Shown piece after piece: positions 50,161 to 59,120 of a DNA stretch of 64,000 nt. Source of the DNA: an uncultured Tateyamaria sp. (GTDB lineage Bacteria > Pseudomonadota > Alphaproteobacteria > Rhodobacterales > Rhodobacteraceae); contig NZ_CANMBJ010000006.1 of assembly GCF_947496075.1 (NCBI RefSeq), positions 543,001-607,000 of the forward strand, written 5' to 3'. Both the position numbers and the translations under genes were made by a program. The stretch's first letter is position 1. Every line of letters starts with the position of its first letter. Under the pieces are notes generated by a model. It made no database searches, was not told where the DNA came from, and saw nothing but the letters and a program-made list of their open reading frames with translations.

Positions 50161-53100
50161 ATGGATCTGGCCCGGTTTGCCATCGAAAAGCGTCTGATCT
50201 CGGCGATCTCGACGCTCCTTATTCTGATCTCGGGGTACTTTGCCTACACCGTGCTCCCGCGGTTCGAAGACCCTGAATTCATCATCCGTCAGGCCCAGAT
50301 CATCACGCCCTATCCCGGTGCCAGCGCCGAAGAGGTGGCAGAGGAAGTGACCGAGGTTGTCGAAAACGCCTTGCAGCAATTGCAAGGCGTGGATGAAGTG
50401 CGGTCGGTGTCCTCGCCAGGTCTCAGCATCGTGAATGTTGAATTCACCATTCCTTCGGTGCCGGACTACCCTGTGCTCTATGAACGGTTCGCACAGATGC
50501 GCGCCAAGGTCGACGATGCGCAGGGGGACCTGCCCCCTAACGCGCTTGAAAGCCTGATCTTTGATGATTTTGGTGACGTTTATGCCCTGTATTTCGCTGT
50601 TGTAGGGGATGGGTTCTCCATCAGCGAGTTGCATGAATACGCCAAGGACCTGCAACGCGAACTGGTGACGGTCGATGGCGTGTCCAAGGTGGTTCTGAAC
50701 GGCGTCCAGGACGAGGTCATCTATGTCGAATACTCGTCGGCCCGCTTGATTGAGCTTGGCTTGGCACCGGATCAGATCGCACAAATCCTTGAAGGCCAGA
50801 ACCTCGTTCGTCCCGCCGGGTCAATCAAGGCGGGGCAAACCCGCCTGATGGTCCGCCCGGAAAGTGCGGTGTCCTCGACCGAGGCCATCGGCAACCTGAT
50901 GATCACCAATCCGCAGACCGGCGCGTCCTTCCGCCTGTCCGATATTGCAACGATCAGCCGCGGGGTCGAGGACCCGGCCACCATGTTGCTGTACCGCGAT
51001 GGGAAACAAGCCATCGGGATCGGGATATCAAACACGTTGGGCGGTAACGTCGTGAACATGGGTGTGGCGGTCAAGGAACGGATGGACGCCCTGATTGATC
51101 AGCGCCCCATTGGTATCGATGTGCTGGCGATTTCGGATCAGTCCGTCACGGTCAAAGAGTCGGTCGACGATTTCGTCATGAACGTCGTGTTGGCGCTCGC
51201 CATCGTCGTGGGCACGCTTCTGATCTTCATGGGGCTGCGGTCGGGCATTCTGATGGGCGGCATCCTGATGGTGACTGTGGCCGGGACACTGTTCGGGATG
51301 TACCTCTATGATCTGGATATGCAGCGCATTTCCCTTGGCGCGTTGATTATCGCGCTGGGGATGCTGGTCGACAACGCCATCGTCGTGGTCGAAGGCACGC
51401 TGGTTCGGGTCCAAAGGGGCGAGAGCGCGGCGTCCGCCTCCATCGCGGTTGTGAACCAGACGAAATGGCCGCTGCTGGGGGGGACACTTGTTGGTATCCT
51501 CGCCTTTTCACCCATCGGTTTTTCGCCGGACAACACCGGCGAATATGCGGGCAGCCTGTTCTGGACCATCGCGATTTCACTACTGTTTTCCTGGCTGGTT
51601 GCCATTTGGCTGACACCGTATTTCTGCACCCTTCTGCTCAAACCCGGCACGGCCGTGGAAGAGCGGGAAAATGTGTTTCTGGGGATGTACCGCAGCATTC
51701 TCAAACGTGCGATTGCGGTCCGGTATCTGACCATCGGCCTGGTCGTGGTGCTGTTCGCATCTGCGATTGCGATGTTCAGCATGGTGCCGCCCGGCTTCTT
51801 TCCGACCTCCACCCGCGCGCAATTCGCGATTGACTACTTCCTGCCGCAAGGCGCCGACATCACTGCAACCGAGGCGGACATACTGGAAATCAGTGAGCAC
51901 GTGCGCACGCTGCCCGGGGTCACTGGAACAAACACGGCCATCGGTCGGGGCCACACTCGGTTCATGCTGATCTACGAGGCCGAGACGCAGAACTCGGCCT
52001 ATGGGCAGATTCTGGTCGACGTGGAGAGCTTTGACCAGATTGAGGACCTGCGTACTGAATTGCAGGCGTGGATCGAAGAAAACTATCCCGTGGCCAATAC
52101 CAAAGTGTGGAAATTCGTGCTGGGCCCCGGTGGCGGGTCCAAGGTCGAGGCGCGGTTTTTCGGTCCCGATCCCGTGGTCTTGCGCGAACTGGCCGCCAAG
52201 GCAAAGGCGATCATGTCCGATGCAGGGGCCATTGCGGTCAAGGACGACTGGCGTGAACAGGTGCAGGTCCTCCGGCCTGTCATCGACACCGAAAACGCGC
52301 GCCGTCTGGGCCTGACCCAAAGCGATATCTCGGGTGCCCTTGCCACCCATCTGACCGGATCCACCCTGGGCGTGTATCGCGAGCGGGATGAGCTGTTGAA
52401 CATTGTCATGCGCCCGACAGCCGTAGAACGTGACGACCTGACAGAGCTGCGCGATGTGCAGGTCTTCAGTCAGGTGGCCGGTGGATACATTCCGATCAAT
52501 CAGGTCGTGGACCGATTTGACGTTGTGTTCGAGGCAGGTAACCTGCGTCGCATCGACCGTAAGTTGGCCATCACGGCGCAATCCGACAACGCGGTGGGTG
52601 TCCTGTCAGGCGACCTGTTCAACGATGTCCGGGACCAGATCGAGGATATCGCTCTGCCGCCCGGCTATGCGCTCGAGTGGAAGGGTGAATACGGCAACTC
52701 TCAAGAGGCGAATGCCGGTCTTGCCGCGACCATGCCCTTGGGGTTTGGCGCGATGATCCTTGTTGTGATCTTCCTGTTCAACGCGGTTCGGCAGCCATTA
52801 ATCATCTGGTTGACGGTGCCGCTGGCCCTGATCGGGGTGATCTGGGGGCTGGCGGCCACGCAAACCCCGCTCGAGTTCATGGCGATCCTTGGTGTCCTGT
52901 CCTTGACCGGCCTGCTGATCAAGGCGGCCATCGTGTTGATTGATGAGATCGATAGCCAGATTGCCGACGACAAACCACGCATGGATGCCATCGTGGATTC
53001 TGCGGTCAGTAGGGTGCGACCTGTGTTGCTGGGGGTGCTGACGACCGTGCTGGGCGTTGTGCCACTGGTGTGGGACCCGTTCTTCGCCTCGCTGGCAATC

Positions 53101-53202
53101 GTGATCATCTGCGGGCTCAGCTTTGCAGCGGTTCTCACGTTGATCGTTGTGCCCGCGCTCTATGCCATCTTCTTCCGGGTGAGCGGCGACGAGGTCGCCT
53201 AA
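50161..53202 (+). CDS. RND efflux transporter permease (second system)
   Basis: A 1013-residue RND pump (AcrB/MdtB fold). The helix-4 relay reads LVDNAIVVVEG, so the second of the two usual aspartates is Asn; the helix-10 lysine is present in GLLIKAAIVLIDE. The sequence around PRFEDPEFIIRQAQIITPYPGAS resembles the VexF/YegN-like group of proteobacterial pumps. It is less similar to the first pump (28545-31724) than orthologues would be, so it is a distinct family. It overlaps the convergent GH25 gene by 4 bp at the stops. Confidence 0.93.
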   Translation: MDLARFAIEKRLISAISTLLILISGYFAYTVLPRFEDPEFIIRQAQIITPYPGASAEEVAEEVTEVVENALQQLQGVDEVRSVSSPGLSIVNVEFTIPSVPDYPVLYERFAQMRAKVDDAQGDLPPNALESLIFDDFGDVYALYFAVVGDGFSISELHEYAKDLQRELVTVDGVSKVVLNGVQDEVIYVEYSSARLIELGLAPDQIAQILEGQNLVRPAGSIKAGQTRLMVRPESAVSSTEAIGNLMITNPQTGASFRLSDIATISRGVEDPATMLLYRDGKQAIGIGISNTLGGNVVNMGVAVKERMDALIDQRPIGIDVLAISDQSVTVKESVDDFVMNVVLALAIVVGTLLIFMGLRSGILMGGILMVTVAGTLFGMYLYDLDMQRISLGALIIALGMLVDNAIVVVEGTLVRVQRGESAASASIAVVNQTKWPLLGGTLVGILAFSPIGFSPDNTGEYAGSLFWTIAISLLFSWLVAIWLTPYFCTLLLKPGTAVEERENVFLGMYRSILKRAIAVRYLTIGLVVVLFASAIAMFSMVPPGFFPTSTRAQFAIDYFLPQGADITATEADILEISEHVRTLPGVTGTNTAIGRGHTRFMLIYEAETQNSAYGQILVDVESFDQIEDLRTELQAWIEENYPVANTKVWKFVLGPGGGSKVEARFFGPDPVVLRELAAKAKAIMSDAGAIAVKDDWREQVQVLRPVIDTENARRLGLTQSDISGALATHLTGSTLGVYRERDELLNIVMRPTAVERDDLTELRDVQVFSQVAGGYIPINQVVDRFDVVFEAGNLRRIDRKLAITAQSDNAVGVLSGDLFNDVRDQIEDIALPPGYALEWKGEYGNSQEANAGLAATMPLGFGAMILVVIFLFNAVRQPLIIWLTVPLALIGVIWGLAATQTPLEFMAILGVLSLTGLLIKAAIVLIDEIDSQIADDKPRMDAIVDSAVSRVRPVLLGVLTTVLGVVPLVWDPFFASLAIVIICGLSFAAVLTLIVVPALYAIFFRVSGDEVA

Positions 53203-53963
53203 CGGATCGTCCGCCGCTCAAGCCAGCTTTGCCAGTCGGCGGCTGAGCCGTTGAAGGCATTGATATCAACGGAACCGGGCGTGTTTGGCAGCGTCCCGGT
53301 TGCCGTGTATTGCCAGAACCGCCACGACTGGCCGGGATAGGCCTGTGCCGGGGTCTTGGCCGTGGTGCGCAGCCAGAATTCGTAGCCCCGCAAACGGTTC
53401 AGCTCCGCATCTTCGTAGAAGCCGGGCGTCGTGTAGATGACGGGCTTCTGACCGTAATGTGCCTCAACAATATTCAGCCAACGCTGCATTTCGTCGCGCA
53501 CCGTGGCCGCATCTGGGCGGCGCTGGCAGGTGGGTGAAAACGGGTTCCATTCCATGTCCAGCACAGGGGGCAAGCTGCCGCGCGTCCGTGGGGCTGTACG
53601 GATAAAGAACTGCGCCTGCACCTCGGGTGTCGTGCAGAAATAGTAGAAGTGGTAGGCCCCACGCCTGATCCCGGCTTGACCCGCGCCACGCCAGTGATCC
53701 TTGAACATCGGATCGGCCAGGTCCCCGCCTTCGGTCGCCTTCAGGAAGGTAAACTCGATCCCCACGGCCTTGGCCCGCACCCAATCTACGCTTGTCTGGA
53801 AACGGGCCGCATCCATGCCGCGCACCGGAAAGGTGCTGGGTTGACGACCGGCAAAGCGCACCGGGTCGGTGTCCCCGATGATCATCGGGCCGGTAAAGGG
53901 GGTGGGGCCGGGGGCGCAGGCGGATAAAATGACGAGGGCGGCAATCAAAAATCGTGTGAACAT
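53199..53963 (-). CDS. GH25 lysozyme-like lipoprotein
   Basis: A 254-residue lipoprotein: lipobox ILSAC after a short hydrophobic signal. The GH25 muramidase fold follows: GMDAARFQTSVDW, FLKATEGGDLADPMF, GAYHFYYF, the catalytic acids in VLDMEWN, and WQYTATG...DINAFNG near the end. It would cleave peptidoglycan in the periplasm and takes part in wall turnover. There are no phage genes nearby. It is convergent with the RND pump gene. Confidence 0.9.
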   Translation of the reverse strand: MFTRFLIAALVILSACAPGPTPFTGPMIIGDTDPVRFAGRQPSTFPVRGMDAARFQTSVDWVRAKAVGIEFTFLKATEGGDLADPMFKDHWRGAGQAGIRRGAYHFYYFCTTPEVQAQFFIRTAPRTRGSLPPVLDMEWNPFSPTCQRRPDAATVRDEMQRWLNIVEAHYGQKPVIYTTPGFYEDAELNRLRGYEFWLRTTAKTPAQAYPGQSWRFWQYTATGTLPNTPGSVDINAFNGSAADWQSWLERRTIR

Positions 53964-53981
53964 GAGGCTGAGCCTAGCCGC

Positions 53982-55037
53982 TTAGAACCGCGCTGGCGAC
54001 AAGGATTTGATGGTGGCCACGTCAATGTGCGGAGGACGGCCAAGGACCAGCTCAGCCACAAACTGGCTGGCCGCGGGCGCTGTCTGAAACCCATAGCCGC
54101 CCTGGCCCGCGCACCAAATGAAATCAGGGACTTGGCGGTCGGGTCCCAGCACCAGCGTGCGGTCGGGGGCAAAGCTGCGCAGACCCGCCCATGACGTCTC
54201 AACCCGGGTGACAGGTTCGGTCACGTGCTGGCTATAGCGGTCCAGCCCTTTGGCCAGCACCATGTCGTCGGCCCATGCGTCCTGCGGTGCGACAAGGTCT
54301 TCATCCGCCGGAGAGACCAAAAGTTTCCCCGCATCCGGCTTGGCATACCACGTCTCGCCCACACCAAAGAAGATGGGCCAATCGCTCACGTCGTGGCCGC
54401 CCGGCGCGGGCAGGCGTGCCATGGAACGACGGAGGGGCATGATGCCAATGGGCGCGACCCCCGCCATCGCGGCAATCTGGTCGGCCCAGGCACCCGCAGC
54501 GTTCACGAGTACATCAGCGGTGAACACCTCGTCACCGCAACGCACGGTCCAGGTTTTGTCGTGCTTGATCTCGGTCACCGCCTGACCTGTCAGAACCCGC
54601 CCGCCATTCGCGCGCACGGTCTTTGCAAAATCCTGAATCATCCGGTCCGTATCGATATCAAACGCATCGGCATGATAAGCGGCGCGGGTGATCGCGTCGT
54701 TCAGGATCGGGATGTATGTCCGCGCCTCGTCCACCGAAATCTCGGGGCACTTCAGGGTCTGCGCATCTTCATCGAATTGATCATCTTCGCCTGCGCGCCC
54801 AAGTAACAGGAAGCCACGGGGGCTGAGGTACGGTTGCTGATAGGCGGCGCTGGCCTTGTTCAGTGCCACCACCGAAGGCGACCCATAGTTCTCTTCGAAC
54901 AGCGCGGCAGACCGGCCCGAGGCGTGGTAACCAAGTGCGCTTTCGCCCTCGATCAACGTGACCTGCGCCCCATCCGATAGACGCGCCGCCGCAGACACCC
55001 CGGCGATACCACCGCCGATGACGATGATGTCTGTCAC
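53982..55037 (-). CDS. FAD-dependent amino acid oxidase/dehydrogenase (DAO family)
   Basis: A 351-residue DAO-fold flavoprotein. The FAD motif is IIVIGGGIAGVSAAARL, with a conserved LVNAAGAWADQIA block and C-terminal GQGGYGFQTAPAAS, which closes over FAD. It probably oxidises a D-amino acid, glycine or similar amine. The start is GTG at 55037, overlapping the aldo/keto reductase stop (GTGA). Substrate not readable. Confidence 0.85.
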   Translation of the reverse strand: MTDIIVIGGGIAGVSAAARLSDGAQVTLIEGESALGYHASGRSAALFEENYGSPSVVALNKASAAYQQPYLSPRGFLLLGRAGEDDQFDEDAQTLKCPEISVDEARTYIPILNDAITRAAYHADAFDIDTDRMIQDFAKTVRANGGRVLTGQAVTEIKHDKTWTVRCGDEVFTADVLVNAAGAWADQIAAMAGVAPIGIMPLRRSMARLPAPGGHDVSDWPIFFGVGETWYAKPDAGKLLVSPADEDLVAPQDAWADDMVLAKGLDRYSQHVTEPVTRVETSWAGLRSFAPDRTLVLGPDRQVPDFIWCAGQGGYGFQTAPAASQFVAELVLGRPPHIDVATIKSLSPARF

Positions 55038-55960
55038 GCTTCCTCGATCCGGTCCGTGGCCGGGGGCGGCGTGACGCTGAAGCCGGTGATCTGGTCATAA
55101 AGGTCGGCAGTCATGTCAAAGTCGAGCGCGGCAAGCGACGGTGCCAATTGCTCTGCCGATCGGGCCGAAATGATGGGCCGGGGCCGCGCCGGATGCGCCA
55201 TGGCCCACGCCACGGCAAGCGTTGCAGGGCTGGTGCCAAGGTCAGCTGCCAGCGCAGACAGCTTGGCTGCCGCCTCGCGCATCCAATCCACGTTGTAGCG
55301 CGCGGCATAACGGTCATCCTCGGTCAGCCGCCCGGTGCCGCCATCCGCGTATTTGCCGGTCAACAGCCCGCCACCAAGGGGCGAATAGGGTGCGATTTCA
55401 ATGCCCTGATCGACGGCCATCGGGAAAATCTCGACCTCGGACTGGCGTTTGACGAGGCTGTGCATGGGCTGGATGATGTCGATCCGCACTTCGAACTGTG
55501 CGGCAACCGCCTGCGCCTTCATCACCTGCCATGCGGCAAAGTTGGAGACACCGATATGGCGGATCTTGCCCTGCGCCTTCAGCGTGGCCAGCGAGTCAAA
55601 GGTTTCCTGCAGTGGCGTGTCATCGTCAAAGCGGTGCAGGTACAGAATATCGACCATATCCATCTGCAACCGCTGCTGAGACGTGGCAAAGCCGGTCAGG
55701 ATGTTGTCGCGCCCGGACCCACCCTCGTATGCCGCCTTGGTCGCGATGATCAAGTCATCGCGGTCGGCCTTGACCATCTCACCCAACAGCGTTTCGGATG
55801 CGCCGCCCGTATAAACAAAGGCGGTGTCGAAATGGGTGATGCCCGCGGCGCGGGCGGCGTCGAACATCGCCCGGCTTTCGCTGGCGTCGGCCTTGCCGCC
55901 GAACTGCATGGTGCCGAAGGTCAGCGGTGAAAGCGGGGTGCCGTTGAGAGAGGTAATCAT
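55034..55960 (-). CDS. Aldo/keto reductase
   Basis: A 308-residue AKR. The tetrad is visible: Asp in HFDTAFVY (with the Tyr), Lys in IATKAAY and His in LYLHRFDD. C-terminal PRPIISARSAEQL is typical of YajO/Tas-like members. The ATG at 55960 (MITSLNGTPLSPL) is the family start; the upstream open frame is not supported. It is coupled to the DAO-family gene and divergent from the DUF2461 gene. Confidence 0.87.
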   Translation of the reverse strand: MITSLNGTPLSPLTFGTMQFGGKADASESRAMFDAARAAGITHFDTAFVYTGGASETLLGEMVKADRDDLIIATKAAYEGGSGRDNILTGFATSQQRLQMDMVDILYLHRFDDDTPLQETFDSLATLKAQGKIRHIGVSNFAAWQVMKAQAVAAQFEVRIDIIQPMHSLVKRQSEVEIFPMAVDQGIEIAPYSPLGGGLLTGKYADGGTGRLTEDDRYAARYNVDWMREAAAKLSALAADLGTSPATLAVAWAMAHPARPRPIISARSAEQLAPSLAALDFDMTADLYDQITGFSVTPPPATDRIEEA

Positions 55961-56214
55961 GCGCCAAATCGTGCCATGCAGAACACAGTGGGCGCAACGG
56001 CTAACGCGTGTTTTGGTGCGAAGAATGCGGATGCGCCGTGCTGGTCTGTATGGACAGAGTGCACCGGGCGTACATCCCCGAAGCGCCATGGGTGTGTCTC
56101 GGCAAACTGTGGTCGGGTGCGTGAACACGGCACAAATGCACGCCACTGCCGCAATCTGGCAGCAGCTTGCGGTGGACTGACCCCCGCTGTGCGATAGGTT
56201 CGGAAGGGAACGAC

Positions 56215-56892
56215 ATGCAGGGGGCGGATATGGCCGACGGGTTTGAACAGATGGTGGATGAGGCGCTCAGCTTCTTTGCCAAGCTGGAGAAGAACAACAC
56301 CAAGGACTGGTTCGAGCCGCACAAGGCCCACTACAAGGAGGCCATCGCTGGCCCTGCCGGGTTCTTTTCAGACCTGATGGCCGAGGATATCGCCCGCATC
56401 ACCGGCAAGCCGCACAGCCCAAAGGTCTTCCGCATCTACCGCGATGTGCGCTTTTCCAAGGACAAGACACCACTCAACACGCATCTGCACATCATGTGGT
56501 CCCCTGCGGATAAGGACCCGCTGGCCCCCTCGTGGTTCTGGGGGCTGTCGAAGGACTATTTCATCCTTGGTATGGGGGTGATGGGCCTGCAGGGCGAGCA
56601 TCTGACCCGCTACCGCGCCTTCGTCGACAGTTGGGGGGACAGCTTGCAGGAGGCGCTGGATGCGGCCGCCGACACCGGTGCTGAGATCAGTGACTGGGGA
56701 CCAGAGCCGCTGAAGCGCGTACCGAAACCCTATAACCAGGACCATCCGCATGGGGATCTGCTGAAGCGCAAGGCGCTTGCCATGTCGGGGCCGATGCCCG
56801 CCAATTGGCGCGACACTGGCCTGATCAAGGCAACCGTATCGCGGATCAACACCTTGATGCCTGTCTGGAAGGTCTTCGATTCGCACCTGTAA
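56215..56892 (+). CDS. DUF2461 domain protein
   Basis: A 225-residue protein of a family with no known function. Conserved blocks are LSFFAKLEKNNTKDWFEPHK, SPKVFRIYRDVRFSKDKTPL and LKRVPKPYNQDHPHGDLLKRK. No signal peptide or membrane segment is present. GGAAGGGA precedes the ATG at 56215. It lies directly before ppk2 on the same strand, possibly co-transcribed. Confidence 0.82.
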   Translation: MQGADMADGFEQMVDEALSFFAKLEKNNTKDWFEPHKAHYKEAIAGPAGFFSDLMAEDIARITGKPHSPKVFRIYRDVRFSKDKTPLNTHLHIMWSPADKDPLAPSWFWGLSKDYFILGMGVMGLQGEHLTRYRAFVDSWGDSLQEALDAAADTGAEISDWGPEPLKRVPKPYNQDHPHGDLLKRKALAMSGPMPANWRDTGLIKATVSRINTLMPVWKVFDSHL

Positions 56893-56964
56893 ATGACGCA
56901 CATCAATGACAACGCGTACGTGCGGGTTTCTACGTCTTCACCGAATAGCATTAGGAGAAGACTT

Positions 56965-57840
56965 TTGGCACAATCTGTTGAGATCATTGATCGCAAGCCC
57001 TCTAACGCTCAGGCCTTTGACCAGACCCAATGCCCCCACGCCGACAAGATGACGCGTGCCGAATACGAGGCGGAAAAGGCTGCCTTGCAGGTCGAGTTGC
57101 TGAAGGTTCAGTTGTGGGTGCAGGAGACGGGCCAGAAGTTTGTGCTGCTGTTCGAAGGGCGCGATGCGGCAGGCAAGGGCGGCACCATCAAACGGTTCAT
57201 GGAGCATCTGAACCCCCGTGCTGCGCGTGTGGTGGCCCTCAACAAACCCACAGACCAAGAGCGGGGGCAGTGGTTTTTTCAACGCTACATCAAGCATCTG
57301 CCGACCAGCGGCGAGATCGTGCTGTATGACCGATCCTGGTACAACCGGGCGGGTGTGGAACGGGTGATGTCGTTCTGTGCCGCCAACGAATACCTTGAAT
57401 TCATGCGCCAGACACCCGAGTTCGAACGGATGCTGTCGCGGTCGGGCATTCAACTGTTCAAATACTGGTTTTCCGTCACGCAGGATGAACAACGCCGCCG
57501 CTTCAAGGCGCGTGAGACGGACCCGCTGAAACAGTGGAAACTGTCGCCGATCGACCGGGCCAGCCTTGATAAATGGGATGCGTACACCGAAGCGAAAGAG
57601 GCGATGTTTTTCTACACCGATACGGCCGATGCACCTTGGACGGTCGTCAAATCCAACGACAAGAAACGCGCACGCATCAATTGCATGAAGCACTTTCTGT
57701 CGACATTGGACTATCCCGACAAGGACCTGACAGTGGCCACCGTACCCGACCCGCTGATCGTGCAGCAGGCAGATGCTGCTGTGAACGGATCCGAACATAT
57801 CCTGGCGGCATCTCTGCACCCGCATTCCCGCAAAAGCTGA
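56965..57840 (+). CDS. ppk2: Polyphosphate kinase 2
   Basis: A 291-residue PPK2. Walker A is in LLFEGRDAAGKGGTIKRF and Walker B/lid in VLYDRSWYNRAGVERVMSF; FKARETDPLKQWKLSPID and WDAYTEAKEAMFFYTDT are typical. It transfers phosphate between polyphosphate and nucleoside diphosphates. I chose TTG at 56965, with AGGAGAAG 4 bases upstream. An ATG at 56893, directly after the previous stop, is also open but has no ribosome-binding site and adds a non-conserved, basic tail. Confidence 0.9.
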   Translation: MAQSVEIIDRKPSNAQAFDQTQCPHADKMTRAEYEAEKAALQVELLKVQLWVQETGQKFVLLFEGRDAAGKGGTIKRFMEHLNPRAARVVALNKPTDQERGQWFFQRYIKHLPTSGEIVLYDRSWYNRAGVERVMSFCAANEYLEFMRQTPEFERMLSRSGIQLFKYWFSVTQDEQRRRFKARETDPLKQWKLSPIDRASLDKWDAYTEAKEAMFFYTDTADAPWTVVKSNDKKRARINCMKHFLSTLDYPDKDLTVATVPDPLIVQQADAAVNGSEHILAASLHPHSRKS

Positions 57841-57856
57841 CGACCCGGAGGATCAG

Positions 57857-58096
57857 ATGTCGAACACGCCCCACGAGCTTATGCAGGATTTTCCCGAACA
57901 TGCAGATCGCATTTCGGACCTGCGGCAGACCGATGCGCATTTCGCCCGCTTGCTCGATGAATACCACGACGTCAATCGCGCCGTGCACCGCGCCGAGACG
58001 GATGTTGAACCCGTATCAGACGCGCATATGCAAGACATGCGCAAGCAGCGCATGGCGCTGAAGGACCAGCTCTATGCCACGCTGACGGCCGCCTGA
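57857..58096 (+). CDS. DUF465 (YdcH family) small protein
   Basis: A 79-residue, charged, all-helical protein with the family core FARLLDEYHDVNRAVHRAET...MRKQRMALKDQLYATL. YdcH-type proteins are common and uncharacterised. CGGAGGA precedes the ATG, 16 bases after the ppk2 stop, so it is probably co-transcribed with ppk2. Confidence 0.85.
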   Translation: MSNTPHELMQDFPEHADRISDLRQTDAHFARLLDEYHDVNRAVHRAETDVEPVSDAHMQDMRKQRMALKDQLYATLTAA

Positions 58097-58224
58097 ACGG
58101 GGTCGTTCACGCGATAAATCGCATTTGAACTAAACTCGGCTCAAAACGCATTGCGGTGGCAACCCCGTGTTTAGGGATGTCGCCGCACAAACCCCGCACG
58201 CGATGATTTCAGAATGGGATTGCG

Positions 58225-58944
58225 ATGCGGCGGATTTGGGGCCTTTTGGCGTGTGTTGGATTGGTGGGGCAAGGGGCATTTGCCTGGGCGGAGGCGTTGC
58301 CGATGGTCAGTAGGGCCAGCCTGATGACCAAGGCGGCACCGCTGATCAGTACAGAGCCGATGATCCGTCATTCCGGGCCGAGCCTGTTTGCAGGGCGTTC
58401 CATCACTGGCCTTTTTGCGCCGCCCGATCCCAAGGAACTCGACAACTTGCGCAACTATCCCGTCGAAGGGCGGGTAGCGCGGTTGCGCAACCTGATCGCA
58501 CAGGCCGAGGCAGGCAAAAAGGGGTATGACGCGGTGCAATACGGGGCAAAGGTCAAGCCCGCAGCGGCCCCAACCCGGCTGACGATCCAGCAAATCTATG
58601 ACTGGATCGACGCCACGCCGAGCCAGCCCCACGCCATTGGCCGCTACCAGTTCATTCCACCCACCTTGCGGCGGCTCGTGCGGCAGGCGGGGATCAATCC
58701 CAAGACGCAGTTCACACCGCAAGTGCAGGATCGTCTTGCTGACATACTGCTGGCTGACGCTGGCCTTGCACCCTTCCTCGCGGGTGAGATGAAGCGGCAG
58801 ACCTTCATGAACAATCTGGCCAAGATCTGGGCGGGTCTGCCCAATGACACCGGCAAGTCCCATTATCATGGATATGCGGGCAACAAAGCGACAATGTCAT
58901 GGGCGCATTTCGACGCGCAGATGGTCCGGATTTTCACGCAATAA
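58225..58944 (+). CDS. Exported lysozyme-fold protein, lambda R (GH104)-like
   Basis: A 239-residue protein with a signal peptide ending near GAFAWAEA. The C-terminal 150 residues align by eye with the phage lambda R transglycosylase: IAQAEAGKKGYDAVQYG (candidate catalytic Glu in AEAG), AIGRYQFIPPTLRRLVRQAG, NPKTQFTPQVQDRLA and LAKIWAGLPND. It probably cuts peptidoglycan in the periplasm. No holin or other phage gene is nearby, so this is a cell-encoded wall enzyme. The ribosome-binding site is weak. Confidence 0.75.
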   Translation: MRRIWGLLACVGLVGQGAFAWAEALPMVSRASLMTKAAPLISTEPMIRHSGPSLFAGRSITGLFAPPDPKELDNLRNYPVEGRVARLRNLIAQAEAGKKGYDAVQYGAKVKPAAAPTRLTIQQIYDWIDATPSQPHAIGRYQFIPPTLRRLVRQAGINPKTQFTPQVQDRLADILLADAGLAPFLAGEMKRQTFMNNLAKIWAGLPNDTGKSHYHGYAGNKATMSWAHFDAQMVRIFTQ

Positions 58945-58972
58945 AATGTCCCCGGCGCATTTGGCACGGGGT

Positions 58973-58995
58973 GGCGGAGGACACCTCCGCCTTAC
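58973..58995 (-). repeat. GTAAG-footed hairpin, copy 1
   Basis: On the minus strand GTAAGGCGGAGG-TGT-CCTCCGCC: a GTAAG foot and a perfect 8-bp stem. It is 28 bases after the lysozyme-like gene and may terminate it. Confidence 0.55.
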
Positions 58996-59022
58996 AGTGT
59001 CGCGCGTAAAGCTGACGCGCCC

Positions 59023-59045
59023 GTAAGGCGCACGTGCCGTGCGCC
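59023..59045 (+). repeat. GTAAG-footed hairpin, copy 2
   Basis: On the plus strand GTAAGGCGCACG-TGC-CGTGCGCC: same foot and geometry as copy 1 but a different stem sequence, kept perfectly paired. Confidence 0.55.
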
Positions 59046-59052
59046 CCACCCA

Positions 59053-59081
59053 ACAAAAAACCCCCGGCGCGGGGCCGGGGG
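59053..59081 (-). terminator. Rho-independent terminator of the BMP transporter operon
   Basis: On the minus strand CCCCCGGC-CCCGC-GCCGGGGG is followed by a T6 run. It is a strong intrinsic terminator about 40 bases past the BMP binding-protein stop. Confidence 0.85.
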
Positions 59082-59092
59082 CAATCCTGTTC

Positions 59093-59114
59093 GGCGGGGG
59101 AACCCCCGCCTTAC
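59093..59114 (-). repeat. GTAAG-footed hairpin, copy 3
   Basis: On the minus strand GTAAGGCGGGGG-TT-CCCCCGCC: the third copy within 142 bases, immediately after the BMP binding-protein gene. Confidence 0.55.
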
Positions 59115-59120
59115 AACGGC

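Noticed and set aside
53199-58944. GH25 and lambda R-like enzymes as prophage remnants
   Set aside because: No integrase, capsid, tail or holin genes, and all neighbours are metabolic genes.
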